Shown: positions 16,618 through 24,335 of the stretch, piece by piece
Position numbering within the stretch: the stretch's first letter is position 1
Layout: every line of letters begins with the position of its first letter
NCBI RefSeq assembly: GCF_003992675.1
Contig: NZ_RZMZ01000014.1
Coordinates: 203,760 to 267,759 of the forward strand
Length of the DNA: 64,000 nt
Reading direction: 5' to 3'
DNA from: Flagellimonas marinaquae
Lineage (GTDB): Bacteria; Bacteroidota; Bacteroidia; Flavobacteriales; Flavobacteriaceae
Position numbers and translations under genes: made by a program
The notes under the pieces: model-generated
Told to the model about the DNA's origin: nothing
What the model saw: the letters and a program-made list of their open reading frames with translations, nothing else
The model's database searches: none

Positions 16618-17874
16618 ATGGCTAAAAAGGGTGGGTTGATTACCAAAGGAAGGTACGAACTAAAGTTCCGTGGCGTGGAGTGCCTTAACTGCGGCCATCC
16701 ATTGGACATTAGTGACAGGTATTGCCCCAATTGCTCACAGGCCAATAGTACTAAAAAGCTAACACTTAAAGACTTTCTGGATGAGTTCTTCTCTGGGCTG
16801 ATCAACTATGACTCCAAACTACTGAAGACCCTTTCCGCACTGCTACTTAGGCCCGGAAGCATCACTAAGGATTATGTAAACGGAAAACGAATCACTTACA
16901 CCAATCCATTCCGTTTTTTATTGAGCTTGGCCTTCCTCTACTTTTTGATGTTCACCTACAACAATAGTTTTTCCGGTTTGGACAAGGCCGCACGGGAATT
17001 CGACGGGAATATTTATGATGGCTCCCCCATCAGTTTTGATGTGGACTCGGGCAATTTTGAGGTGGATAGCACGGCCCTTGAGGAACAATCCGACAAAACC
17101 AAAAAAATGTTGGACTCCTTAAAGAAGACAAATCCCGGTGTTTTGATGGGCATGAACAAGTTGGACTCCATAAAGGAAGCCGACCCAAAACTGTCCGAAC
17201 AGCTCCAATATATGGACTCCATCGGGGTGTTTGTACAAAGCGCCCAACGTAAAGAAAGGCAAAAGGATTCCTTGATGCATGCAGACCCTAGGGCCTATTT
17301 TAAAAGTCTGGGGAATGGTTCAGGAATCGAAAACTTTTCCAAAAAAGCGGAATTTTTTGGGTATTTCATTAAACAGGACACCTTGTATAGTTTTGATGAA
17401 GCACGGGAAAAATATGGCGTGGAAGAAACCACGACCAACAAAATGGCCTTTAACTTTTCCAATAGCATTTGGAAGATAATGAGTTCACCCGGACGATGGA
17501 TCAACAGCACCATTTCCAAGCTTCCGTTTATCATATTTTTCTTTATGCCGGTCTTCACGGTTTTCATTTGGTTGGTGTACATCAGAAATAATAATACCTA
17601 CACCGATCATCTTATTTTTAGTTTTCACAATCAGTCCCTCTTATTTATCTTGCTCATCCTTAGCCTAACATTGGATACCATTTTCAACTGGAACAGCTCG
17701 GGAATCTTTCTTTTGATTTTTGGCATTTACCTGTACAAGGCCATGCGAAAATTTTACGGCCAGGGAAGATTTAAAACTATTGTGAAATATATTTTTCTGA
17801 ACACCATATTTATGATTTTGGCCTTTTTGACCATAATCGTGACGTTCACGGGAAGTGTCTTTACCTACAATTGA
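16618..17874 (+). CDS. DUF3667 membrane protein with zinc ribbon
   Basis: A 418-residue protein beginning with a four-Cys zinc ribbon (CLNCGHPLDISDRYCPNC, about residues 22-39). The signature DSKLLKTLSALLLRPGSITKDYVNGKR and a first membrane helix (FRFLLSLAFLYFLMF) follow. A long charged, mostly extramembrane segment then leads to about four C-terminal helices. This layout is DUF3667, common in Flavobacteriia, function unknown. The element TATCTTTA at 16588-16595 may be its promoter. The apaG ATG follows its stop after one base, so the two are likely co-transcribed. Confidence 0.85.
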   Translation: MAKKGGLITKGRYELKFRGVECLNCGHPLDISDRYCPNCSQANSTKKLTLKDFLDEFFSGLINYDSKLLKTLSALLLRPGSITKDYVNGKRITYTNPFRFLLSLAFLYFLMFTYNNSFSGLDKAAREFDGNIYDGSPISFDVDSGNFEVDSTALEEQSDKTKKMLDSLKKTNPGVLMGMNKLDSIKEADPKLSEQLQYMDSIGVFVQSAQRKERQKDSLMHADPRAYFKSLGNGSGIENFSKKAEFFGYFIKQDTLYSFDEAREKYGVEETTTNKMAFNFSNSIWKIMSSPGRWINSTISKLPFIIFFFMPVFTVFIWLVYIRNNNTYTDHLIFSFHNQSLLFILLILSLTLDTIFNWNSSGIFLLIFGIYLYKAMRKFYGQGRFKTIVKYIFLNTIFMILAFLTIIVTFTGSVFTYN

Positions 17875-17875
17875 T

Positions 17876-18262
17876 ATGTTTACACAAGTAACGAAAGGAA
17901 TCAAAGTTTCGGTCCGCACCACTTTTGAAGGTACGTTCTTCAAAAACTACAAGGTGCACTATGCGTTTGGCTACACCATCTGCATTGAAAATCTCAGCAA
18001 GGATACCGTGCAGCTTACCGCAAGGCATTGGGACGTATTCGACGCCCTTAAGGAAATGGAGACCATAGATGGCGAAGGCGTTATTGGTAGAAAGCCAGTA
18101 ATCAAGCCGGGCGGCTCACACACCTACAGTTCCGGTTGCCTTTTGGCTTCGCCCGTAGGCGCCATGCGCGGCCACTACCACATGGTCAACTTTACCGACG
18201 CCAAGGAATTTGAGGTAGAAATCCCCACTTTTAAGTTTGCCGCACCATTTGCGATAAACTAA
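17876..18262 (+). CDS. apaG: ApaG domain protein
   Basis: A 128-residue protein with the fibronectin-type ApaG fold: GIKVSVRTTFEG at the start, YTICIENLSKDTVQLTARHW, and the glycine-rich PGGSHTYSSGCLLASPVGAMRGHY. In enterobacteria apaG mutants have altered Co/Mg resistance, but the biochemical role is unsettled. I chose ATG 17876, one base past the DUF3667 stop; an upstream in-frame start would overlap that gene and add residues not found in the family. Confidence 0.93.
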   Translation: MFTQVTKGIKVSVRTTFEGTFFKNYKVHYAFGYTICIENLSKDTVQLTARHWDVFDALKEMETIDGEGVIGRKPVIKPGGSHTYSSGCLLASPVGAMRGHYHMVNFTDAKEFEVEIPTFKFAAPFAIN

Positions 18263-18295
18263 CGCAGGCCATTTTATATTCCCTACAGGTTTCAC

Positions 18296-18303
18296 TACCT
18301 TTG
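18296..18303 (+). promoter_or_regulatory. pruA -7 element (TACCTTTG)
   Basis: Exact TAnnTTTG match 32 bases before the pruA start codon. No TTG is present at the standard distance. Confidence 0.5.
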
Positions 18304-18335
18304 ATAGAATTGTAAAACTCTAAAAATACATTTCT

Positions 18336-19964
18336 ATGGGAAAAGGATTTTTTCAAGTTCCGACGGCTTACAACGAACCTGTATTGAGCTATGCTCCAGG
18401 TTCTCCCGAACGAGAAGAAGTACTGAATCAATATAAATCATTCTACAACCAGAAAGTGGACATTCCACTATATATCGGTAGCGAAGAGATAAAGACGGGC
18501 AATACCAAGCCACTTTCTCCTCCACACGACCATAAACATATCTTGGGCCATTACCATTTGGCAGAAAAAAGTCATGTGGAAAAGGCCATTTCCAACTGTT
18601 TGGAAGCAAGAAAGCGATGGGCAGACCTTACTTGGGAGCAACGTGCTGCCATTTTCTTAAAGGCCGCCGAGCTTATTGCCGGACCGTACCGCCAGAAAAT
18701 GAACGCTGCCACCATGTTGGGGCAATCCAAGAATATTTATCAGGCCGAAATCGATTCTGCATGTGAGATTATCGACTTTTTGCGTTTCAATGTGGAGTAC
18801 ATGTCACAGATTTACGGGGAGCAACCGGAATCATCCGAAGGCGTTTGGAACCGCGTAGAGTATCGTCCGCTGGAAGGATTTGTTTACGCCATCACTCCTT
18901 TCAACTTTACCGCCATTGCAGGGAACCTTCCCGCCAGTGCTGCGATGATGGGCAATGTAGTGGTCTGGAAACCAAGTGATAGTCAAATCTATTCCGCAAA
19001 AATCATTGTGGATGTGTTCAAGGAGGCCGGACTGCCCGATGGCGTCATCAACGTGGTGTACGGCGACCCTGTGATGATTTCCGATACCGTGCTTGCCAGC
19101 CCGGATTTTTCAGGTATTCACTTTACAGGCTCTACGGATGTTTTTAAATCCCTTTGGAAACAGATTGGAAACAACATCCACAACTATAAAACCTACCCAA
19201 GAATTGTTGGGGAAACCGGAGGTAAGGATTTCATCATTGCCCACCCAACGGCAAAGCCGCAACAAGTGGCCACCGCTATCACACGAGGTGCGTTTGAGTT
19301 CCAAGGACAGAAATGTAGCGCCGCATCCCGCGTATACTTGCCCAAGTCCACAGCCAACGAAATCTTGGAATTAGTCAAGAAGGATATTGCTTCCTTCAAT
19401 AAGCCTGGTTCGCCTGAGGATATGAGCAACTTTATTACCGCTGTAATCCACGAAGGGGCTTTTGATAAATTGGCAAAATACATCGACAAGGCAAAAGAAG
19501 ATAAAGATGCCGAAATCATCGCCGGTGGCAATTACGATAAATCCGTGGGCTACTTTATTGAGCCGACCGTGATCTTGACTACCAATCCACAATATGAGAC
19601 CATGTACACCGAGCTTTTTGGGCCTGTGGTCACCGTATATGTGTATGAAGACAACGACTGGAGCGAGACCTTAAAATTGGTAGACGGCACCTCCGAATAT
19701 GGGTTGACAGGAGCTGTCCTATCAGGTGACCGCTACTCCATCGACGAAGCCACGAAAGCATTACAGAATGCTGCCGGTAACTTCTATATCAACGACAAAC
19801 CGACAGGGGCCGTTGTGGGACAACAACCCTTCGGCGGGGCTAGGGCTTCCGGAACCAATGATAAAGCCGGGTCTATGCAAAACTTATTGCGATGGGTATC
19901 CCCTCGATTGATCAAGGAAACGTTTGTGACCCCTGAGGATTACCGCTATCCATTTTTGGGATAA
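18336..19964 (+). CDS. pruA: L-glutamate gamma-semialdehyde dehydrogenase
   Basis: Oxidises glutamate-5-semialdehyde (from P5C) to glutamate with NAD+, the second step of proline breakdown. The 542 residues match the stand-alone bacterial and eukaryote-like P5C dehydrogenase length. The NAD and active-site motifs are ITPFNFTAIAGNLP, FTGST, VGETGGKDF with general base E293, and GQKCSAASR with nucleophile C327. No proline dehydrogenase lies nearby. A -7 element precedes it and a hairpin terminator follows. Confidence 0.96.
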   Translation: MGKGFFQVPTAYNEPVLSYAPGSPEREEVLNQYKSFYNQKVDIPLYIGSEEIKTGNTKPLSPPHDHKHILGHYHLAEKSHVEKAISNCLEARKRWADLTWEQRAAIFLKAAELIAGPYRQKMNAATMLGQSKNIYQAEIDSACEIIDFLRFNVEYMSQIYGEQPESSEGVWNRVEYRPLEGFVYAITPFNFTAIAGNLPASAAMMGNVVVWKPSDSQIYSAKIIVDVFKEAGLPDGVINVVYGDPVMISDTVLASPDFSGIHFTGSTDVFKSLWKQIGNNIHNYKTYPRIVGETGGKDFIIAHPTAKPQQVATAITRGAFEFQGQKCSAASRVYLPKSTANEILELVKKDIASFNKPGSPEDMSNFITAVIHEGAFDKLAKYIDKAKEDKDAEIIAGGNYDKSVGYFIEPTVILTTNPQYETMYTELFGPVVTVYVYEDNDWSETLKLVDGTSEYGLTGAVLSGDRYSIDEATKALQNAAGNFYINDKPTGAVVGQQPFGGARASGTNDKAGSMQNLLRWVSPRLIKETFVTPEDYRYPFLG

Positions 19965-19987
19965 TCACAAAAACCACTATTTTCAAG

Positions 19988-20016
19988 GCCGTCATTCACC
20001 AATGGCGGCTTTTTTG
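19988..20016 (+). terminator. pruA terminator
   Basis: GCCGTCATT pairs with AATGGCGGC (one G-T pair) around CACC, followed by six T's. Confidence 0.85.
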
Positions 20017-20038
20017 TTCAACCTAATCCCGAGTATTC

Positions 20039-20803
20039 ATGCCCAGACCCTATATTTTGGCCGAGACCAATTGGAAACACCTAAAAAACGAATCTTTCGA
20101 TTTGGCCATACTGCCTTGGGGCGCTACCGAAGCCCATAATTACCACCTGCCATACGCCACCGATGTAATCGAAGGGACCTCTATTGCCGAGGAATCTGCG
20201 CGCATTGCCTGGGAGAAAGGAAGCAAGGTAGTAGTGCTGCCCACCATCCCTTTTGGAGTAAACACAGGGCAATCGGATATCTATTTGGACATGAACCTGA
20301 ACCCCAGCACCCAATTTGCCATACTCAAGGACATCCTGACGGTATTGGACCGTCAGGGAGTGAAAAAGTTCATGATTTTGAACAGCCACGGTGGAAACAA
20401 TTGGAAGGCCATCGTTCGGGAATTAGGGCTTCTTTTCCCCGAAATGTTCCTTTGCATCACCAACTGGTTTAAACTAGGCAGTGAATCTGGAGTATTTGAA
20501 CTACCAGGTGACCATGCCGATGAAATGGAGACCAGTTTAATACTGCACTTGGCCCCTGAACTAGTATTGCCCAGAGAAGAATGGGGAAGCGGCAAGGAAC
20601 TCAAGAACAAAATCAAAGCCTTTACCGAGGGCTGGGCTTGGTCCGAACGCCCATGGTCCAAAATAAGTGAAGATACCGGAGTTGGCGACCCTAGTAAAGC
20701 GACCAAAGAAAAAGGGGAAGTATTTTTTAATATGGTCTGTGCGAAGATGGGACAACTTTTTGTGGATATAGCCCAAACAGATATGGACGAACTATACCAG
20801 TAA
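20039..20803 (+). CDS. creatininase-family amidohydrolase
   Basis: A 254-residue member of the creatininase fold, which includes creatinine amidohydrolase, FAPy deformylase and MftE-type peptidases. GATEAHNYHLPYATD supplies metal-binding E31, H33 and D42; ILNSHGGNNW and GDHADEMETS give the remaining His and Glu positions. No creatine pathway genes are nearby, so creatinine is not an obvious substrate. It starts 22 bases after the pruA terminator. The exact reaction is not assignable. Confidence 0.85.
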   Translation: MPRPYILAETNWKHLKNESFDLAILPWGATEAHNYHLPYATDVIEGTSIAEESARIAWEKGSKVVVLPTIPFGVNTGQSDIYLDMNLNPSTQFAILKDILTVLDRQGVKKFMILNSHGGNNWKAIVRELGLLFPEMFLCITNWFKLGSESGVFELPGDHADEMETSLILHLAPELVLPREEWGSGKELKNKIKAFTEGWAWSERPWSKISEDTGVGDPSKATKEKGEVFFNMVCAKMGQLFVDIAQTDMDELYQ

Positions 20804-20893
20804 GACCGTTGCACCATGTGGAGGCATTACCATAAAAAAGTGCCTAAAAGAGTGTTGTCAGCGCAATATCAATGTAAATTTAACGTTAACTAA

Positions 20894-20924
20894 TTGTAAA
20901 TTAAACGTAATCTAACTATATTTA
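20894..20924 (+). promoter_or_regulatory. likely promoter of the 40-codon ORF (TTG -20 bp- TATATTTA)
   Basis: TTG at 20894-20896 and TATATTTA at 20917-20924 (7 of 8 to TAnnTTTG) are 20 bp apart, ending 20 bases before the ATG at 20945. Confidence 0.4.
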
Positions 20925-20944
20925 CGTTTCAAAATCAATTTGTT

Positions 20945-21067
20945 ATGACAGCAGGAATAAGTGCATGGGGAAAATTGATGATCAAAAAGTATCAGCAATT
21001 ATGGCAATATGCCAAGGAATACGCCAGAAAATGTAGATTGGTGTATAAAAGGATGTACAGTATTTAA
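20945..21067 (+). CDS. small basic ORF, 40 aa, function unknown
   Basis: A 40-codon frame, MTAGISAWGKLM at its start, rich in Lys, Arg, Tyr and Gln (KKYQQLWQYAKEY, then RKCRLVYKRM), which would form one basic amphipathic helix. A consensus-like promoter sits at the right distance upstream, and the stop codon exactly abuts the stop of convergent rsmG. It fills what would otherwise be an empty 264-base gap. I recognise no family. Coding status rests on promoter spacing and composition only. Confidence 0.45.
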   Translation: MTAGISAWGKLMIKKYQQLWQYAKEYARKCRLVYKRMYSI

Positions 21068-21703
21068 TTACCCCTTATACTTTTGGGGCAGATACACTAC
21101 TTTTTTGGTCTCGAAAAACTCTTCTTCAAAATATTCATTTAAATCGAATACCTGAACGGTCTCATAGCCTTTCAATTCTTCGGTAAGGTCTCCGCCCTTA
21201 AGGTAAAGTATGCCGTTTTTTCGTTGGTGGGACGAATCTTTTTTGATTTTTCCCTTGGTCCAGTGCACAAAGGTTGGCATAGCGGCCACGGCCCTGCTTA
21301 CGATAAAATCGAACTGGCCAGGAATATCCTCCACTCGGGAATGATAGGTTTTAACATTGGTCAGGCCCAAGCCTTCTACCACTTCATCTACCACCTTAAT
21401 TTTTTTTCCTATGGCATCTACCAAGGTGAACTTCACATTTGGAAATAGTATGGCCAAAGGGATGCCCGGAAAGCCGCCACCAGTACCGACATCCAAAATA
21501 TGGGAACCTTCATTGAACGATTGAATCTGCGCAATGCCTAGAGAATGCAGCACATGGCGCAGGTACAGCTCATCAATATCCTTTCTGGAAACCACATTTA
21601 TCTTTTGGTTCCAATCCTTGTACAACGCTTCAAGCTTAGCGAACTGCTCTTGCTGTTCTTCATTGAGCGTCGTAAAATATTTAAAGACAAGTTCCGCTTT
21701 CAT
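21068..21703 (-). CDS. rsmG: 16S rRNA (guanine-527-N7)-methyltransferase
   Basis: Methylates G527 of 16S rRNA with SAM. The 211 residues show the GidB family order: DWNQKINVVSRKDIDELYLRHVLHSLGI, the SAM-binding ILDVGTGGGFPGIPLAI, TLVDAIGKK and DFIVSRAVAAMPTF. The length is normal. A TAGTTTTG element lies on the minus strand at 21723-21730, just upstream. Confidence 0.96.
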   Translation of the reverse strand: MKAELVFKYFTTLNEEQQEQFAKLEALYKDWNQKINVVSRKDIDELYLRHVLHSLGIAQIQSFNEGSHILDVGTGGGFPGIPLAILFPNVKFTLVDAIGKKIKVVDEVVEGLGLTNVKTYHSRVEDIPGQFDFIVSRAVAAMPTFVHWTKGKIKKDSSHQRKNGILYLKGGDLTEELKGYETVQVFDLNEYFEEEFFETKKVVYLPQKYKG

Positions 21704-21722
21704 CTACAACCATTATTTTTGA

Positions 21723-21730
21723 CAAAACTA
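21723..21730 (-). promoter_or_regulatory. rsmG -7 element (TAGTTTTG on minus strand)
   Basis: Exact TAnnTTTG match, 19 bases before the rsmG ATG on the minus strand. Confidence 0.45.
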
Positions 21731-21767
21731 ATACTTTTAACGACCTTAACACCGTTCTAACATAACC

Positions 21768-21801
21768 TTGTTAACCTAAAGAAGCTTTTTAGTTACCTTT
21801 G
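21768..21801 (+). promoter_or_regulatory. desaturase promoter (TTG -23 bp- TACCTTTG)
   Basis: TTG at 21768-21770 and TACCTTTG at 21794-21801, 14 bases before the start codon. Both elements match the Bacteroidota consensus. Confidence 0.65.
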
Positions 21802-21815
21802 TAAAAATTTTTAAT

Positions 21816-22919
21816 ATGAATACGAATACCGTCCGGTTTTCTAGAAAGGATTCCGCGCAATTTTTCAGAACGCTGAACAAAAGAGTAAACGAATACTTTA
21901 AAGAAAATAACCTCAAGAAAACCGGGAACTGGAAACTTCACTTGAAAACCATTGTGATGTTTGCCCTCTTTTTGACCCCTTATTTTTTGATGTTGACCTT
22001 GAACCTGCCCTTCTGGGGCTATTTGTTACTCTCCATAACCATGGGTGTGGGAATGGCCGGAGTGGGAATGAACGTGATGCATGATGGCAACCACGGTGCC
22101 TACTCCAATAAGAAATGGGTAAACAAACTAATGGGCAGCAGCATCTACATTTTGGCTGGAAACGTTTACAACTGGCAAGTACAGCACAATGTGCTGCACC
22201 ATACCTATACCAATATCCACGAACATGACGAGGACATGGAAGCGGGAAGGATATTACGATTTTCAAAACACGCTGAGTGGAGAAAACACCATAAATTTCA
22301 ACATTATTATTCCATTTTGCTATATGGCCTATTGACCTTTAACTGGGCAATTACTACAGATTTCCAACAGATGTATCGCTACATGAAACGGAAACTGAGC
22401 TACGGAAAACTGCCAAATCCAGTAATCAACTGGAGTACATTGGTCATCACAAAAGTGATTTATATAACCATTTGGATTGTACTACCATTGATTTTTGTGG
22501 ACATAGCTTGGTGGCAAGTTTTGCTTGGATTCTTTATCATGCACTATGTGGCAGGGGTTATCCTTAGCGTTGTTTTCCAATTGGCACACATTGTGGATCA
22601 TGCAGACACACCGCTTCCCGATGAAGCCGGAAATATGAAAAATACGTGGGCTATCCACCAATTGTTCACCACTGTGAATTTTGGTACCAAGAACCGCATC
22701 GTAAACTGGTTTACCGGCGGATTGAACCATCAGGTAGAGCACCATATTTTCCCGAACATCAGCCACATTCATTACACAAATATTTCCAAAATTGTGAAAC
22801 AAACGGCACGGGAATTCAATTTGCCCTACCACGAGTATAAAACTACCAGAAAAGCTATAATTTCGCACTTCAAACACCTAAAGGAACTGGGCAAAAATCC
22901 AGCCCTTCAGTATCAGTAA
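21816..22919 (+). CDS. membrane fatty-acid (acyl-lipid) desaturase
   Basis: A di-iron desaturase of 367 residues, introducing a double bond into membrane fatty acids. The three His boxes are intact: HDGNH at 89-93, HNVLHH at 124-129 and HQVEHH at 305-310. Hydrophobic segments flank them (about 45-90 and 200-260). HQVEHH is the FADS2/DesA3 pattern often seen in front-end or delta-type desaturases, but no cytochrome b5 domain is fused. Regiospecificity cannot be told. It has its own promoter and lies 13 bases before the aminotransferase gene. Confidence 0.92.
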   Translation: MNTNTVRFSRKDSAQFFRTLNKRVNEYFKENNLKKTGNWKLHLKTIVMFALFLTPYFLMLTLNLPFWGYLLLSITMGVGMAGVGMNVMHDGNHGAYSNKKWVNKLMGSSIYILAGNVYNWQVQHNVLHHTYTNIHEHDEDMEAGRILRFSKHAEWRKHHKFQHYYSILLYGLLTFNWAITTDFQQMYRYMKRKLSYGKLPNPVINWSTLVITKVIYITIWIVLPLIFVDIAWWQVLLGFFIMHYVAGVILSVVFQLAHIVDHADTPLPDEAGNMKNTWAIHQLFTTVNFGTKNRIVNWFTGGLNHQVEHHIFPNISHIHYTNISKIVKQTAREFNLPYHEYKTTRKAIISHFKHLKELGKNPALQYQ

Positions 22920-22932
22920 AAAAGAAGCATCA

Positions 22933-24120
22933 ATGAGCAACCATCTATCTGACAGGATCAAGAACATGTCCACGTCAGCAACTTTGGCCATGGCTGCCAA
23001 AGCACGGGAATTACGAAATGAAGGAAAAGATATTATCGGCTTGAGCTTGGGGGAACCCGATTTCAACATTCCCGATTTTATAAAGGATGCCGCCAAACAG
23101 GCCATCGACGAAAATTATAGCAGTTACACGCCAGTGGATGGATATGCGGAGCTAAAGACCGCCATTTCCAACAAGTTCAAAAGGGACAATAATCTTGATT
23201 ACGGACCCAACCAAATCGTGGTTTCTACAGGGGCAAAGCAGTCGCTCTTCAATGTGGCCATGGTGGTTCTCAATCCAGGAGACGAGGTGATATTGCCCGC
23301 ACCCTACTGGGTAAGTTATAGCGATATCGTTAAATTGGCCGAAGGGGTGCCCGTAGAGGTCCTTACCCAAATCGATACCGATTTTAAAATGACGCCCGAG
23401 CAATTGGAAGCGGCTATTACTCCAAAAACCAAAATGCTTTGGTTCAGCTCGCCCTGTAACCCTAGTGGTTCGGTTTACAGTAAGGAAGAATTGGAAGGTT
23501 TGGCCGAGGTACTCAAAAAGTATCCAGACATTTATGTAGTATCGGATGAAATCTACGAGCACATCAATTTTGCTGGCGGACATGTAAGCATAGCTGGGAT
23601 TGATGGGATGTATGACAGAACAGTAACCGTGAACGGCGTATCCAAAGCTTTTGCCATGACAGGCTGGAGGATTGGGTACATTGGTGCTCCCGAATGGATT
23701 GCCAAAGGATGTACCAAACTCCAGGGACAGGTAACCAGTGGAGCGAACGCCATTGCACAACGGGCCGTTATAACCGCTTTGGAAGCACCCGTAAGCAAAA
23801 TCAAATACATGATTGACAAGTTCCATGAAAGAAGGGACCTTGTCCTTGAACTTTTAGGAGAAATCGAAGGATTCAACCTAAACGTGCCAGAAGGAGCATT
23901 TTATGTATTCCCGGATATCTCTGCATTTTTTGGAAAAAGCTTGAATGGGGTGACCATTAATAATGCTTCCGATTTTTCACTGTATCTATTGGAACATGCC
24001 AATGTAGCCACCGTTACGGGCGAAGCCTTTGGAAATCCAAATTGCATTCGAATTTCTTATGCGGCATCGGAAAATGAATTGAAGGAAGCCATTGTGCGGA
24101 TTAAAAATGCATTGACCTAA
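22933..24120 (+). CDS. class I/II PLP-dependent aminotransferase (aspartate aminotransferase-like)
   Basis: A 395-residue fold-type I aminotransferase. PLP is held by Lys in VSKAFAMTGWRIGY (K238), with SSPCNPSGSVYSKEEL (Asn for the PLP ring), VVSDEIYEHI and the C-terminal substrate-binding Arg in NCIRISYA. The family (subgroup Ib) includes aspartate and prephenate aminotransferases. It starts 13 bases after the desaturase stop, probably on the same transcript though metabolically unrelated, and is followed by a strong terminator. Confidence 0.93.
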   Translation: MSNHLSDRIKNMSTSATLAMAAKARELRNEGKDIIGLSLGEPDFNIPDFIKDAAKQAIDENYSSYTPVDGYAELKTAISNKFKRDNNLDYGPNQIVVSTGAKQSLFNVAMVVLNPGDEVILPAPYWVSYSDIVKLAEGVPVEVLTQIDTDFKMTPEQLEAAITPKTKMLWFSSPCNPSGSVYSKEELEGLAEVLKKYPDIYVVSDEIYEHINFAGGHVSIAGIDGMYDRTVTVNGVSKAFAMTGWRIGYIGAPEWIAKGCTKLQGQVTSGANAIAQRAVITALEAPVSKIKYMIDKFHERRDLVLELLGEIEGFNLNVPEGAFYVFPDISAFFGKSLNGVTINNASDFSLYLLEHANVATVTGEAFGNPNCIRISYAASENELKEAIVRIKNALT

Positions 24121-24140
24121 TATGGATCCAAAAGTATATC

Positions 24141-24174
24141 AAGGGCCTTAGCTTAAGCTAGGGCCTTTTTTTTT
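24141..24174 (+). terminator. aminotransferase terminator
   Basis: AGGGCCTTAGCTT pairs with AAGCTAGGGCCT, followed by nine T's. Confidence 0.88.
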
Positions 24175-24335
24175 GGATACAATTCAGACCATAATTTCTA
24201 CCGCATATCCTAAAAATAAAACGATTCGGTACCAATCATGTTCGCTTCAACCTGACCTTTACTATATTTACGCTGAATAGGGGTGTTTCCTGAATTATCA
24301 TTTTTACCTACTTCATAATTTTAGTGTCATCTGCC

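Noticed and set aside
20039-20803. Calling this gene creatininase proper
   Set aside because: Metal-site motif fits the fold, but no creatine or creatinine pathway genes are nearby and the family includes other amidohydrolases.
24324-24335. GTG start for the DUF5686 protein
   Set aside because: Adds MSSA before an otherwise standard signal peptide; ATG 24336 is more likely.
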